Source: Akkermansia muciniphila (GTDB lineage: Bacteria > Verrucomicrobiota > Verrucomicrobiia > Verrucomicrobiales > DEV007). From it: a stretch of DNA of 64,000 bases. The DNA lies in NCBI GenBank assembly GCA_945883495.1, contig CAMCXS010000008.1, forward strand, positions 62,001-126,000, read 5' to 3'. The notes beneath the pieces are model-generated. The model had not been told where the DNA came from and did not search any database. It saw only the letters and a program-made list of their open reading frames with translations. Shown here piece by piece: positions 44,342 through 57,735 of the stretch (positions are counted from its first letter, which is position 1; the number at the start of each line of letters is the position of its first letter). Both the position numbers and the translations under genes were made by a program.

Positions 44342-44624
44342 ATACGCATCCCGCCGCGCCTTTGGGAAGGGTCGAAATCGACAATTTCATGATTGCAGGG
44401 GATGAACGCGGCGGCCGCCTTTTGCACCGCCGTGACGACGAATGGCAACCCGCAAGATGGATGCACGGCCAAAGCCCCATCAAACTCCGGCCGCACCGGA
44501 GCGTGCGCCTGACCCCATCCGGCTCCTCTTGGTCGTGCCCCCAGGCGATATCCGTTTTCATGCCGCTCTGAATGTCCAGGCTTGGCGTTGGGCCGGGTAG
44601 TGTGTTGAGCTTTCCAGCCCAAAG
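44342..44624. other. divergent intergenic region between ABC exporter and PEP-hydrolase operons
   Basis: No gene supported by codon use or motifs was found. It must contain promoters for both flanking operons, but I could not assign boxes or an operator. Confidence 0.5.
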
Positions 44625-45473
44625 ATGACTGATCACCCTGTTTCTCCACGCGCTTCAATCCTGCAACGCCTCCACGACAAAGGAAAACGCGGCCTGCCCG
44701 TCATTGGCGCGGGCGCGGGCACCGGCCTTTCCGCCAAGTGCGAGGAAGCCGGAGGCGTGGACCTCATCGTGATCTACAACTCCGGCCGCTACCGCATGGC
44801 GGGACGGGGATCATTGGCAGGCCTTTTGGCCTACGGAAACGCCAACGAAATCGTCAAGGACATGGCCAAGGAGGTCCTCACCGCCGTGCGCCATACCCCC
44901 GTCCTCGCCGGAGTGAATGGCACCGACCCGTTCCTGCTCCGCGCTCCGTTCCTGCGCGAGTTGAAGAATCTCGGGTTCGCCGGCGTGCAGAATTTCCCCA
45001 CCGTCGGTCTGATCGACGGCACCTTCCGGGCCAATCTCGAAGAAACCGGCATGAGCTACCAGCTCGAGGTGGAAATGATCGCCGCCGCCCGGGAACTCGA
45101 CTTGCTCACCACCCCGTATGTCTTCAACACGGAAGAAGCCAAGTGGATGACCGAGGCCGGGGCCGACATCATCGTGGCCCACATGGGACTCACCACCGGG
45201 GGCAACATCGGCGCGGAAACGGCCAAAACGCTCGACGACTGCGTCCACAAAGTCCAAGCCATCGCCGACACCGCGAAATCGATCCGTTCCGACGTTCTCG
45301 TGCTTTGCCACGGAGGACCGATCGCCACGCCGCCGGATGCCCAGTTCATCCTGGATCGGTGCTCCGGCGTGGACGGTTTTTACGGGGCCAGTTCCATGGA
45401 ACGCCTCCCCACGGAGAAGGCCCTCACCGCCGAAGTCCGGCAGTTTGCCGCACTCAAACTGAGGACCCCATGA
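44625..45473 (+). CDS. phosphoenolpyruvate hydrolase-family TIM-barrel protein
   Basis: 282 residues. The sequence runs [40 protein letters not shown], then [20 protein letters not shown] and [12 protein letters not shown], which is the PEP_hydrolase_N-type TIM-barrel family (related to isocitrate lyase/PEP mutase folds). The family is annotated as PEP hydrolase-like; the real substrate is not settled. It overlaps the next gene by 4 bases. In plants the same two domains are fused in the Tm-1 protein, so a joint function is very likely. Confidence 0.88.
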   Translation: MTDHPVSPRASILQRLHDKGKRGLPVIGAGAGTGLSAKCEEAGGVDLIVIYNSGRYRMAGRGSLAGLLAYGNANEIVKDMAKEVLTAVRHTPVLAGVNGTDPFLLRAPFLRELKNLGFAGVQNFPTVGLIDGTFRANLEETGMSYQLEVEMIAAARELDLLTTPYVFNTEEAKWMTEAGADIIVAHMGLTTGGNIGAETAKTLDDCVHKVQAIADTAKSIRSDVLVLCHGGPIATPPDAQFILDRCSGVDGFYGASSMERLPTEKALTAEVRQFAALKLRTP

Positions 45474-46693
45474 GCACGATTGCCATCCTCGGCACGTTCG
45501 ACACCAAAGGCCTGGAGCACCGCTTCGTCGCCGATGCCATTCGCCAGCGCGGCCACGAGACATTGCTGATCGACGTGGGCGGGCACGGGCCGCCCCAAAT
45601 TCAGCCCGGCATTGCCTGCGAACAAGTCGCCGCGGCGGCTGGGATCGACCTGTCCGCCCTCCGAGCCAAAGGAGATCGTGGGAGCATGGTGGAAGCGATG
45701 GCCCAAGCCGCGCCCGCCATCGTGACCAAGCTCGCGGCGGAAGGACGGATCCAAGGGATCATCTCCCTGGGCGGAACGGGAGGCACCGCCATTGGCACCG
45801 CCGTGATGCGAGCGCTCCCGCTCGGCTTCCCCAAGGTCATGGTCAGCACCGTGGCCGCCGGCAATGTGGCGCCTTACTTGGGGGTCAAGGACATCGTCAT
45901 GTTCCCCAGCATCGTCGATGTGGCGGGGCTGAACCGGGTGTCCCGAGGCGTTTTTACTCGGGCCGCCGCCGCCGTGTGTGCCATGGCGGAAGCCAATAAC
46001 GCCGAGCCAGAAACCACCGACGCCCGTCCCCTCATCGTGGCCTCAATGTTTGGGAACACGACCCAATGCGTGGAACACGCCCGCAAGATTCTGGAAGCGG
46101 CGGGCTACGAAGTGCTCGTTTTCCACGCCACCGGCACCGGAGGGCGCACCATGGAATCACTCATCGAGACTGGCCTCGTTGCGGGCGTGCTCGACATCAC
46201 CACCACGGAATGGGCGGACGAACTGCTGGGTGGAATCTTGAGCGCAGGCCCCAGCCGCTTGGAAGCCGCCGCCCGCCATGCCATCCCCGCCATCGTCACC
46301 CCGGGTTGCCTCGACATGGTCAACTTCGGCCCGCGGGAGAGTGTTCCCGCCCAGTTCGCCAGCCGCACCCTCTATCCCCACAATCCTCAGATCACCCTGA
46401 TGCGCACCACCCCGGCCGAATGCGCCGAACTCGGCCGGATCCTGGCCGAAAAGGTGAACCTTTCCACTGGCCCGATCACCGTGCTCCTGCCCAAGCAAGC
46501 GATCAGCATTATCAGCGCAGCCGGTCAGCCGTTCCATGATCCCATCGCCGACGAGGCCCTCTTCACGGCGATCCATCACCATCTCCGGCCCGGGATCCCA
46601 GTGCTCGAGATGAACAGCGCCATCAACGACCCAGCGTTCGCCGAAGCTTGTGCCACGGCGCTCCTGGAGAACATCCGCTGGAGAACCTCTTAA
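45470..46693 (+). CDS. Tm-1-like ATP-binding domain protein (UPF0261)
   Basis: 407 residues from the ATG overlapping the previous stop (ATGA). UPF0261/Tm-1-like signatures: [71 protein letters not shown] and [12 protein letters not shown]. The plant member binds ATP and blocks a tobamovirus replicase; the bacterial role is unknown. It is coupled to the TIM-barrel protein upstream, matching the two-domain layout of plant Tm-1. A longer in-frame form reaching back into the previous gene is a frame shadow. Confidence 0.92.
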   Translation: MSTIAILGTFDTKGLEHRFVADAIRQRGHETLLIDVGGHGPPQIQPGIACEQVAAAAGIDLSALRAKGDRGSMVEAMAQAAPAIVTKLAAEGRIQGIISLGGTGGTAIGTAVMRALPLGFPKVMVSTVAAGNVAPYLGVKDIVMFPSIVDVAGLNRVSRGVFTRAAAAVCAMAEANNAEPETTDARPLIVASMFGNTTQCVEHARKILEAAGYEVLVFHATGTGGRTMESLIETGLVAGVLDITTTEWADELLGGILSAGPSRLEAAARHAIPAIVTPGCLDMVNFGPRESVPAQFASRTLYPHNPQITLMRTTPAECAELGRILAEKVNLSTGPITVLLPKQAISIISAAGQPFHDPIADEALFTAIHHHLRPGIPVLEMNSAINDPAFAEACATALLENIRWRTS

Positions 46694-46882
46694 CTTTCTC
46701 CCGCCCGGCGATCACCGCCCTCGCGGTCGAAGCCTGGGCCAGTTCGAAGTTTGCCGGTCCGAGCCGGCGATGTTTGACCCCGCTCTGGAGCCACTTGGAC
46801 CAAGAGCGTTGAGTCAATTTCAAGAATTCCTCCCAACGCTTCACGAACGGTGCATGTTTGTGCGTCTTTCAAATAATTTGCA

Positions 46883-50496
<3,614 letters not shown>

Positions 50497-50500
50497 GTGA

Positions 50501-51067
50501 TCAGCCAACATCCGCGAGCGAGAACGCAAACCCCGGTAACGCTGAGGATCCCACGATCGTCGCGGCGGGGATGGTCTCGTGAAACGAATACGCCCCCCGG
50601 ACTGGTTCCCGGTACACTTCCGTGCATGCGATCTCTGGACAGACGATCCAGTACTCCGGGATTCCGGCCGAGGCGTAGACTGCGGCTTTGGCGCGGTCGA
50701 TAGCCAGCGAGCTGATGGCGACCTCAATCACCAACCGTGCGGAAGTGGGATTACACCGCTTGAACTGAGCCGCTCTGCCTTCTACCACCGAGATATCTGG
50801 CCCCGGCTCCGATCCACCCAAGGTGAGCGGGCCTTCCTGCCTCACCCAGAGTTCCGCTCCCGCGCAAACCTGGCGGATTTGGTTGATCAAGAGATCGAGC
50901 AAAAATTGGTGCAGGGGAGACTTAGACACTTTTTCGACGAGGAGACCGTTGAGCAATTCCACATTCCAATCATCGAACACCCCCGCGTCGATCATGCGGT
51001 GGTATCGCTCGACGGGAATCGGGGCCACGCGTTGGCGCCACTCCGGGCTATCGAGGATCTCGATCAT
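50501..51067 (-). CDS. Uma2-family protein (restriction endonuclease-like fold)
   Basis: 188 residues. Pattern of the Uma2/DUF820 family: ELLNGLLVEKVSKSPLHQFL, EPGPDISVVEG, LVIEVAISSLAIDRAKAAVY and AGIPEYWIV, with the acidic residues of a PD-(D/E)XK core. Members are numerous in cyanobacteria and Planctomycetes-Verrucomicrobia, and no function is established. It ends 4 bases from the ligA stop, tail to tail. Confidence 0.88.
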   Translation of the reverse strand: MIEILDSPEWRQRVAPIPVERYHRMIDAGVFDDWNVELLNGLLVEKVSKSPLHQFLLDLLINQIRQVCAGAELWVRQEGPLTLGGSEPGPDISVVEGRAAQFKRCNPTSARLVIEVAISSLAIDRAKAAVYASAGIPEYWIVCPEIACTEVYREPVRGAYSFHETIPAATIVGSSALPGFAFSLADVG

Positions 51068-51179
51068 ACCGCACCATAGCCGGGAACGGGGTGATCGCGA
51101 AGGCGATTCTTGGATCTCCCGGGGTCGATTCCTCCGTCGGACTTAAGCAGACCGATGCGGAGTTTTCGTGAGCTCGCTT

Positions 51180-53942
51180 TTATTCTTCCGGATCCGCCAG
51201 CGGCAGGACTATCGGCGCCACTTCCGCTGTTTTTCCGGGCTCTAGATCCGCTTGGCGAAGGGTCTTGCGGTAACCAGGTTTTGAGGCCCAAAACCCGACT
51301 CGCTTCTCAGGAACGATTCGGTCAATGCGGTATTTCCCTTCCTGGTCGGTCTTGGTCTCCGAGGTCAGTTCCGGAATTTCACCACTGGTCCAGGTGACTC
51401 GGGCGCCGACGATCGGCTTTCCTTTGGGATCCACCACACGTCCGGCGACACTTGCGAACCGATTCGCCAACTGCAACTCAGCCTCCTCGGTCACGATGAA
51501 CCAGCTTGGGACCGCGGAAATGATCTTCTGCTGATGCGTCGCCATGAGCTTCGCCTTCTCCGTCCCGACGGGCAGGTCCATGGAGAATCGGCCCTCCGGC
51601 CCTGTTTGAGCCCGCCGTAGTCTCCCGGAATCGGTGGGATGGAGGCAGAAAACCGTCGCATCCACAACCAGTTTCCCTTCCCGATCCACGACCCGTCCAC
51701 GGATCGTCGCCGTCGGAGGTAGAGCGAAATCGACCTGGAGGGTCTCGCCCTCCTTCGCATTGAGGCTCATGGAGAGCTCCCTGCGGTCAGCGGTTTCGCG
51801 CTGGTAACCGCTGGGTGGTGCTCCGGCTACGTAAACCTTCCGGCCGCCCGCTGGGATCCGCATCCGGTAGACGCCTAGATCGTCCGTCTCCGCCGTCCAA
51901 AAATAGAGCGGAGATATGCTATCCATCGAAGTGGTAGCGATCGGAATTTTGGAGACCGGAGCGCCAGTGTCCGCCAGAGTGACCTTGCCAGTGATGAGAG
52001 ATCCCTTGCTCAATTCCAGGACCAACCAGGACCGCTCTTCGCCGGTGCGGAGCGTCAGGTTGTTGATATCCGTGGTCCAATCGGTTTCTAGATGGTTGGG
52101 GAGATCGACCCGAACGCTGTAATGACTCGGCAGGAGTCGCTCCAACTGGTAATACCCCTCCGCATCCGTGCGACATTGGGCGGAACTCCCTCCTTGCAAA
52201 TAATCATAATGCTCTAGGCAAGTAACCACCGCACCGGACACCGACCGGCCGTTGGGGAAACGGACGAACCCCGAGATCATGGCCGCCGCAAGCAACTTGA
52301 TTTCGATCTCACCGCGATCCTTCTCGGGATTGTACTGCTGGCGTGCATTCTTCCCGCCTGGAACTTGGGCAAATCGCGGATCATCGTGGTCAACGTAGTA
52401 CCGTCCCGGCGGAAGAGGTCCAATCTGACAGCGGCCATCTGGATCCGTGACCGCATCCCAAAAGCCGCCAAACCGCTCCGGCATTTCGAGCCATACATCA
52501 GGGAGCTCCTCCGAGTCGGATTCAAGATCGTCCGGACTCACGGCGTGAGCGACGCGCAGCCTCATCCCCGGCACCGGATTTCCGGCCGGGTCGAGCACCC
52601 GGAAACGCAGCGATTTGCCGGCCTTGAACTCGACCGAAACCGCGGCCACAGGAAACGGAAGCATCCGCTTTACCGTCGCCCGAGTGCCGCCCTCACTGCG
52701 GACGAAGAGATGCGCGAAGGTGTACGGGTCTTTCCTCGCCTTCCATTCCGGGAGGATCGGAAACTCCAAAATGCCGGTTCCATCTGTCCGTCCGATTTCC
52801 CGCGGGGCGGCATCGAAGTCGAGACGGCCGGGTTGCGGCACCAAGAGCCAAATCTGAGCACCGGTCACTGCTTTCCCGGACTCATCGGTCACCGTGACCC
52901 GCGTTCGGTCCCCGGCGTCTTCCACGCGAGGCGCCTGGGTGAGCCCGACGGCTGCCAGCCCCGCCAGCAGTGCACCGGACAAGATCGCGGCCCATCGGTT
53001 CCGTCTCCCGCGGAATCGCGCAATCGCCACGATGCGCTGCCGCAGGTCGTCCGGCCCTTCCACCACACTGACAATTCCCGAGAACGCCGGCCGAGGCCTC
53101 GCCCCCGGCTCCAGCAGCCGCAGCAGCGTTTCTCCATACGTCGCCGCCTGATCGTCGCCGGCTCGACGAAGCACCCAGGCATCGGTGGCGCGCTCCCCTT
53201 CAATGCGGGTCCGATGAAACGCCCACCAGATCAGCGGATTGAACCAATGAACCGCCTGCAACAGAACCAACCCCAGATGCACCCACAGATCCCGGCGCCG
53301 CCAATGCCCCAGTTCGTGGAGGATCACCAAACGGACTTCGGCGTCGGAAAGCCGATCCACCACGGACGGCGGCATGAGGATCTCCGGACGGAAGAGGCCG
53401 GTCAACGCCGGGGACGAAACGGCATCCGTCAGGCGCAACTGCGGCATCCGGGACCATCCCGCTTCCTCGATCATAGCCCTGAGCCGTTCCGCCCGAGGGT
53501 GGCCCATCACCGTCAAACGCGTCATGCGCCGCCGGAAGCGGAGGCTCGTGAACAACGCAAAACCCGCGAACGTCCCGGCGCCGCACAACCAGATCGCCTC
53601 CAGCACATCGACCCAGCGCACCGGAGTTCGGCGGGGCGGAGGAGGTAGCGTTCGCATTTCCTCGGGCTCGGCCGGCCGTGCACCGAACACTGGCGGCACC
53701 GGCACCTGTGAAGTCATCGCCGGAGGCACGGACGGCTCCACGACGGGAATCGCCCGTTGCCAGGACACGGGACTGGCCGGAACCACCGGCAACATTAGCC
53801 GCAGCGCCACCAACAGCCAAAGCCGGTGCCGCCAAGCCACCGGCATTTGCCTACCCACCAGCGCGAGCAATCCACCGATCGCCAACGCCAGAATCGCAGC
53901 GTCCCGGGAGGCCGAAAGGGAGCTCAAGAACCATCCGCTCAC
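51180..53942 (-). CDS. BlaR1/MecR1-like M56 membrane metalloprotease with carboxypeptidase-regulatory-like repeats
   Basis: 920 residues starting at GTG 53942, which overlaps the repressor stop by 4 bases (GTGA). The N-terminal part has transmembrane helices around residues 12-30, 40-57 and 112-135, and the M56 zinc site HELGHWRRRD at 209-218 with a downstream acidic ligand in EGERATDAW. A further helix near 325-345 leads outside. The remaining 570 or so residues hold about six Ig-like carboxypeptidase-regulatory repeats (for example VTVTDESGKAVTGAQIWLL, ISGFVRFPNGRSVSGAVV, IRGRVVDREGKLVVDATV, VAGRVVDPKGKPIVGARV). No penicillin-binding S-x-x-K sensor domain is seen. By analogy with BlaR1 it should cleave or inactivate the BlaI-type repressor on sensing an extracellular signal; that signal is unknown. 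Confidence 0.9.
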   Translation of the reverse strand: MSGWFLSSLSASRDAAILALAIGGLLALVGRQMPVAWRHRLWLLVALRLMLPVVPASPVSWQRAIPVVEPSVPPAMTSQVPVPPVFGARPAEPEEMRTLPPPPRRTPVRWVDVLEAIWLCGAGTFAGFALFTSLRFRRRMTRLTVMGHPRAERLRAMIEEAGWSRMPQLRLTDAVSSPALTGLFRPEILMPPSVVDRLSDAEVRLVILHELGHWRRRDLWVHLGLVLLQAVHWFNPLIWWAFHRTRIEGERATDAWVLRRAGDDQAATYGETLLRLLEPGARPRPAFSGIVSVVEGPDDLRQRIVAIARFRGRRNRWAAILSGALLAGLAAVGLTQAPRVEDAGDRTRVTVTDESGKAVTGAQIWLLVPQPGRLDFDAAPREIGRTDGTGILEFPILPEWKARKDPYTFAHLFVRSEGGTRATVKRMLPFPVAAVSVEFKAGKSLRFRVLDPAGNPVPGMRLRVAHAVSPDDLESDSEELPDVWLEMPERFGGFWDAVTDPDGRCQIGPLPPGRYYVDHDDPRFAQVPGGKNARQQYNPEKDRGEIEIKLLAAAMISGFVRFPNGRSVSGAVVTCLEHYDYLQGGSSAQCRTDAEGYYQLERLLPSHYSVRVDLPNHLETDWTTDINNLTLRTGEERSWLVLELSKGSLITGKVTLADTGAPVSKIPIATTSMDSISPLYFWTAETDDLGVYRMRIPAGGRKVYVAGAPPSGYQRETADRRELSMSLNAKEGETLQVDFALPPTATIRGRVVDREGKLVVDATVFCLHPTDSGRLRRAQTGPEGRFSMDLPVGTEKAKLMATHQQKIISAVPSWFIVTEEAELQLANRFASVAGRVVDPKGKPIVGARVTWTSGEIPELTSETKTDQEGKYRIDRIVPEKRVGFWASKPGYRKTLRQADLEPGKTAEVAPIVLPLADPEE

Positions 53943-54331
53943 TCGTTCCCTCCTGGTTCTGCAGGCGGCGGCAACAGCTTGCGGAGCGCTTCGAGTTCAG
54001 CGGCATCAAGCGTCCGGTTGGATTCGACCAAATGGGCCAACATCGGCGAAAGCGAACCGCGGCTGATCCGCTCCAAAAACGAGGCCGTCTCCGCCGCCAC
54101 CGCCGCTTCCCGGGTCACAACGGGGTGATACAGATAGCGCGGCCCTTCTTCCTCAACCCGGAGAGCCCCCTTTTTGACCAGCCGGGCGAGGAGCGTTTTC
54201 ACCGTTTGGGCCTTCCACCGCTCGCGTTCCTCCAAAGTCCGGCTGACTTGCAGCGCGGTCACAGGCGGCCCCGCCCAGACGACCTCCATGACTTTCCACT
54301 CCGAATCCGAAATACGCGGAACCGTTGCCAT
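53939..54331 (-). CDS. BlaI/MecI/CopY-family transcriptional repressor
   Basis: 130 residues. An N-terminal winged helix (ISDSEWKVMEVVWAGPPVTA, then RWKAQTVKTLLARLVKKGAL) is followed by a dimerisation tail. The family binds TACA/TGTA inverted repeats as dimers and is inactivated by proteolysis by its M56 partner, here the overlapping downstream gene. Its own upstream region carries TACA-AG-TGTA at 54357-54366, so autorepression is likely. Confidence 0.93.
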   Translation of the reverse strand: MATVPRISDSEWKVMEVVWAGPPVTALQVSRTLEERERWKAQTVKTLLARLVKKGALRVEEEGPRYLYHPVVTREAAVAAETASFLERISRGSLSPMLAHLVESNRTLDAAELEALRKLLPPPAEPGGNE

Positions 54332-54339
54332 GTCTCCAT

Positions 54340-54366
54340 TTGTAGATCCAGACGACTACAAGTGTA
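54340..54366. promoter_or_regulatory. BlaI-type operator
   Basis: TACAAGTGTA at 54357-54366 fits the TACA-NN-TGTA box of the BlaI/CopY family. A second inverted pair, TTGTAG (54340-54345) and CTACAA (54356-54361), overlaps it. Both lie 9 to 35 bases upstream of the repressor start, where they would block its own transcription. Confidence 0.7.
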
Positions 54367-54399
54367 AACAAGTTTTCTCGATCAAGACATTCGGGTTTT

Positions 54400-54519
54400 C
54401 TAGCCCCGGCTCAAAGAGATCCAAAACCACACCAACGCCGCCAGAAAGAAGCCCAGGACGAGTAGGAACGTTTCGATCCCTTCCCGACTGGGTCTTTGGT
54501 CCTGCGTTTTGCGCGTCAT
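54400..54519 (-). CDS. 39-residue single-pass membrane peptide
   Basis: ATG at 54519 to TAG at 54402-54400. The product has a short polar N-terminus (MTRKTQDQRPSREGIE) and one strongly hydrophobic helix (TFLLVLGFFLAALVWFWISL). It begins 4 bases after the stop of the coiled-coil membrane protein, suggesting cotranscription. No family recognised. It lies upstream of the repressor operator and on the same strand. Confidence 0.5.
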   Translation of the reverse strand: MTRKTQDQRPSREGIETFLLVLGFFLAALVWFWISLSRG

Positions 54520-54523
54520 GCGA

Positions 54524-55192
54524 TCAGCGGACGCCAACGAACACCACCACGACAACCACCGCGAGCAGGCCAATCACCAGGACAGGCAGAAAGAACGACA
54601 ATCCGAGCCGTGCCCAACTGAGAAAGCTGCGGCGATCCGGAGCCACGCTTGCGAAGAGATTGGTTTCTGGAGCCGACTCTTCCACCGAGTCGAGCCGCCG
54701 CATTTCGCTGTCCAACTCCGCCTCGGCCACGCGCAGGCGACGAATGCCCTCCGCGAGCGCTGGATGATCCTTGGGCTCTTTGAGTTCCAAACGTTGCAGA
54801 TTTTCCAAATTCAACCGCAACTCGTGAACGGTCCCTCCCGCACGGTCGAATGACTCGGCACGCCTTACCTCAAAATGACCGCACTTCTGGAGCTCGCTCA
54901 AGGTGCGCAGGACTTCCTCCACCAGCTTGTCGCGGCGCTCGCGGTAGAGCGACTGCTTGTCGTTCAACTCTTGGAGTTCATCGCGTCTGCGCTCCAGATT
55001 GCGCTTTTCCTCAAGCAAATGATCGAGGCGGACTTCGGTTTCACGAACTTCGTGAGCCAGGCTTTGCCGGCCCGAGTCCTCAGCACGAGCGAAGCCAGGA
55101 AAAATCGCATCGTGACGGATGGCGTCTTCCAAGTAAGGGGCGGCGTGCCCGGCATACCCGGATCGGGAAGAGAGAATCGGACGGCGAGGCAT
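54524..55192 (-). CDS. coiled-coil protein with C-terminal membrane anchor
   Basis: 222 residues of unknown family. A long charged heptad-rich region (about residues 48-165, including RLDHLLEEKRNLERRRDEL) predicts a coiled coil. Residues about 200-219 form one transmembrane helix (LPVLVIGLLAVVVVVVFVGV), so the bulk is probably cytoplasmic and tail-anchored. Followed at once by the 39-residue membrane peptide. An AT-rich stretch at 55200-55290 upstream probably contains its promoter. Confidence 0.7.
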   Translation of the reverse strand: MPRRPILSSRSGYAGHAAPYLEDAIRHDAIFPGFARAEDSGRQSLAHEVRETEVRLDHLLEEKRNLERRRDELQELNDKQSLYRERRDKLVEEVLRTLSELQKCGHFEVRRAESFDRAGGTVHELRLNLENLQRLELKEPKDHPALAEGIRRLRVAEAELDSEMRRLDSVEESAPETNLFASVAPDRRSFLSWARLGLSFFLPVLVIGLLAVVVVVVFVGVR

Positions 55193-55294
55193 AAGCGAAA
55201 AGGCGGTTCGAGCTTTTAGTAGCTATGGATATTCTAAAGACAAAGCAATTGTTCGTCTATAGAGAATTCCAAGAATTTCCGCTATTTCATCTTT

Positions 55295-56467
55295 TCACCA
55301 GGCGGGAATCACCTCCACGATCAATCCGTGGAGATAGTCCGACTCAGGAATCCCGGGGATCACCGGGTGATCCGCTCTTTGCCCCAGGGTTGCCCGCAGC
55401 CGCAGCCCGCGTTTGGCATCGACCGAGGCGTCGATGAGCATTTGCATGTAGGTGGCGCGGTCCACGTGATGGCTGCAACTGAAGCTCGCGAGAATGCCGC
55501 CGGGCTCTAGCATCTTCAGCGCCCGCAGATGGATTTCTTTGTAGCCGCGCAAGGCTTCGCCCAAGTTTGCCCGGCTCCGCGTGAACGACGGCGGATCGAG
55601 CACGATCAAATCGTATTGCTCACCGGCGGCTTGGGCGTGCTTGAGTTTGTCGAAGGCATTGTGCTCCTCAAAGGACACGGTCAAGCCCGCGGCGGCCGCA
55701 TTTTCCCGGGCCGCCTCAAGTGCGGGACCGCTGACATCCACGCCGGTCACCTCGCTCGCCCCCGCTTTGGCGCAATGAAGCGCGAAGCCGCCTTGGTTCG
55801 TAAAGCAGTCAAGCACCCGTCGGCCCTCGGCACAGGCGGCAACGCTCCGGTAGTTGTCGAGTTGGTCGATATAGAGCCCGGTTTTTTGTCCTCCGGCGGG
55901 GTCGGCCGTCAGAGCCACGCCATCGAACCACAGCTGCTCGCGTCGGGGTTCGCCTCGATGGACGTGAGTCACGGGTTCCATCCCCTCGGCGGCTCGGCCC
56001 GCCCCTTCGTTCCGCTCGACGATCACCGCAGGTTGAAAGAGATCGATGAGAGCTTCGATCAAGCCATTTTTGCAACGATCCATCCCGAGCGTACTGGTTT
56101 GAAACGTCCACTGATCCCCGTAACGATCCACGACGACGCCCGGCAACCCATCGCTTTCGCTCCAGACGACCCGGTAAACGAACGGCGCTTGAACCATCCC
56201 GATTTTTTCGCGGTAGGCTTGGGCCCGTTCCAAGCGACGCCGGAAGAAGTCGGCATCGAGAGCCTGTTTACGTCGTGAAAAGCGACGCGCGACGATTTGG
56301 GAAGCGGGATTGTAGATGGCGCTTCCAAGTGGACGGTCTTTAAAATCCTTCAGCGAGATGACATCGCCGGGCTGAGGATCGCCGAAGACCTTTTTGACCT
56401 CCGTGCCATAGACCCAATCGTGACCGTGAAAAATTCGAGCCCGGGGCTTGACGACGAGACCTCCCAT
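55295..56467 (-). CDS. rlmI: class I SAM-dependent rRNA (cytosine-C5) methyltransferase, RlmI-like
   Basis: 390 residues from ATG 56467 (MGGLVVKPRARIFHGHDWVY), which begins the N-terminal PUA domain; a longer upstream form is not PUA-like. The SAM-binding motif is VLDCFTNQGGFALHCAKAGA, with motif IV LIVLDPPSFTRSR and SCSHHV near the end. LTADPAGGQKTGLYIDQLDN is the COG1092/RlmI signature. E. coli RlmI methylates C1962 of 23S rRNA; the same target is inferred here. It is divergent from the polyprenyl synthase gene. Confidence 0.9.
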   Translation of the reverse strand: MGGLVVKPRARIFHGHDWVYGTEVKKVFGDPQPGDVISLKDFKDRPLGSAIYNPASQIVARRFSRRKQALDADFFRRRLERAQAYREKIGMVQAPFVYRVVWSESDGLPGVVVDRYGDQWTFQTSTLGMDRCKNGLIEALIDLFQPAVIVERNEGAGRAAEGMEPVTHVHRGEPRREQLWFDGVALTADPAGGQKTGLYIDQLDNYRSVAACAEGRRVLDCFTNQGGFALHCAKAGASEVTGVDVSGPALEAARENAAAAGLTVSFEEHNAFDKLKHAQAAGEQYDLIVLDPPSFTRSRANLGEALRGYKEIHLRALKMLEPGGILASFSCSHHVDRATYMQMLIDASVDAKRGLRLRATLGQRADHPVIPGIPESDYLHGLIVEVIPAW

Positions 56468-56655
56468 CCCGCCTTCTTCCCGCGAATTGATTGCCTTGCA
56501 AGCCAGAAATTGAAAGCGATGGAGAGCGGACCGACCGAAGGCCACTGCATTTTCTGCTTGCCGTCTCGCGACGGGAATTGCACAGGGAGCGAACCCGGGT
56601 CAACGTGGCACACGTAAACAGGGTCAACATCTTGAACCGCATGCGCGGGGATAAC

Positions 56656-57645
56656 ATGAAAGCCAACCTGCGAACATTTCCCTTCGATCTCATCCGTGGT
56701 GACATCCGTCTTGTGGAGGAGAGCTTGGCGTCCCAAGTCAGGACGTTTGACCGAGCCTTGGAAGGTTACGTGTCTTACGTCTGCGGTTCCACCGGCAAGC
56801 GAATCCGTCCAGCCCTCGCCGTGTTGGCCGGAGGGGCCACCGGGGGCTCGGGGGAGGCTCATGTGCGTCTTGCAACCATTCTGGAGATGATTCACGTGGC
56901 CACCCTGGTTCACGACGACATCATCGATGGCGCGGAAAAGCGGCGCGATCTGCTGACGGCCAACGCCAAGTGGGGCAACGGGATCAGCGTCCTGCTGGGC
57001 GATTGCCTTTTCGCCCATGCTCTGATGCTCTCGACGGAGTTTGAGGAAAAGCAAGTAGCCCGGAAGATTGCCCACGCTTCGAGCCAAGTCTGCACTGGCG
57101 AGATTTTGCAAACCCAGCGCCGGTTCGACCTGCAACTCTCGAAGGCAGACTACTTCCGGATCATTGAAATGAAAACGGCGGCCCTTTTCGAGACTGCCTG
57201 TGAACTGGGAGCGATGCTCAACGGAGCGGACGAGGGCACCTGCGCGAACTTGGCTCATTACGGCCGCAATCTGGGAACGGCGTATCAGATTTACGACGAC
57301 TGCCTGGATTTGGTGGGCGATGAAAGCTCCGTCGGCAAAACGTTGCGCACGGATTTGGAAAAGGGCAAGCTCACGCTCCCGATCCTCAACCTGCTGGAAG
57401 CGGCGACGGAGAAGCAGCGCGAAAAGCTCTGCCATCTCTTGGTGCAGAAGGAGCCGTTCGATCTCTCAGCCTTGGCAAACATCGCCGACTATGAGGGGGC
57501 ACTGGAGCGGGCCGTGAACCATGCAACCTTGCTTCTGCGCGAGGCACGGCAGGATCTGATCGGATTAGCCGACACACCGTATTCGCAAGCGCTGGAGCAA
57601 ATCACGTTCTTCCTGGACGACTTACTGGATCAGTGCCGTTGTTAG
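56656..57645 (+). CDS. polyprenyl diphosphate synthase
   Basis: 329 residues from ATG 56656, preceded by GGGGA; ATG 56641 is an alternative (334 residues), and a still longer form overlaps the divergent gene. GKRIRP at 47-52, the first Asp-rich motif DDIID at 87-91, and the second in YQIYDDCLDLVGD define a trans-prenyltransferase (IspB/heptaprenyl or octaprenyl synthase-like). It makes the polyprenyl chain of a respiratory quinone. Chain length cannot be read with confidence. Confidence 0.9.
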   Translation: MKANLRTFPFDLIRGDIRLVEESLASQVRTFDRALEGYVSYVCGSTGKRIRPALAVLAGGATGGSGEAHVRLATILEMIHVATLVHDDIIDGAEKRRDLLTANAKWGNGISVLLGDCLFAHALMLSTEFEEKQVARKIAHASSQVCTGEILQTQRRFDLQLSKADYFRIIEMKTAALFETACELGAMLNGADEGTCANLAHYGRNLGTAYQIYDDCLDLVGDESSVGKTLRTDLEKGKLTLPILNLLEAATEKQREKLCHLLVQKEPFDLSALANIADYEGALERAVNHATLLLREARQDLIGLADTPYSQALEQITFFLDDLLDQCRC

Positions 57646-57735
57646 GGACGATCTGGCGGCAACGCGCGTGCGACGAAGAAAATCTTCGCATACTACTTGG
57701 ATTCGTGCAAGAGATAGGAAAACCACCGTCTCTTC

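Noticed and set aside
44738-46693. 651-codon form of the Tm-1-like gene
   Set aside because: Its first 244 codons are an out-of-frame reading of the PEP-hydrolase-family gene; the ATGA junction at 45470 gives the normal protein.
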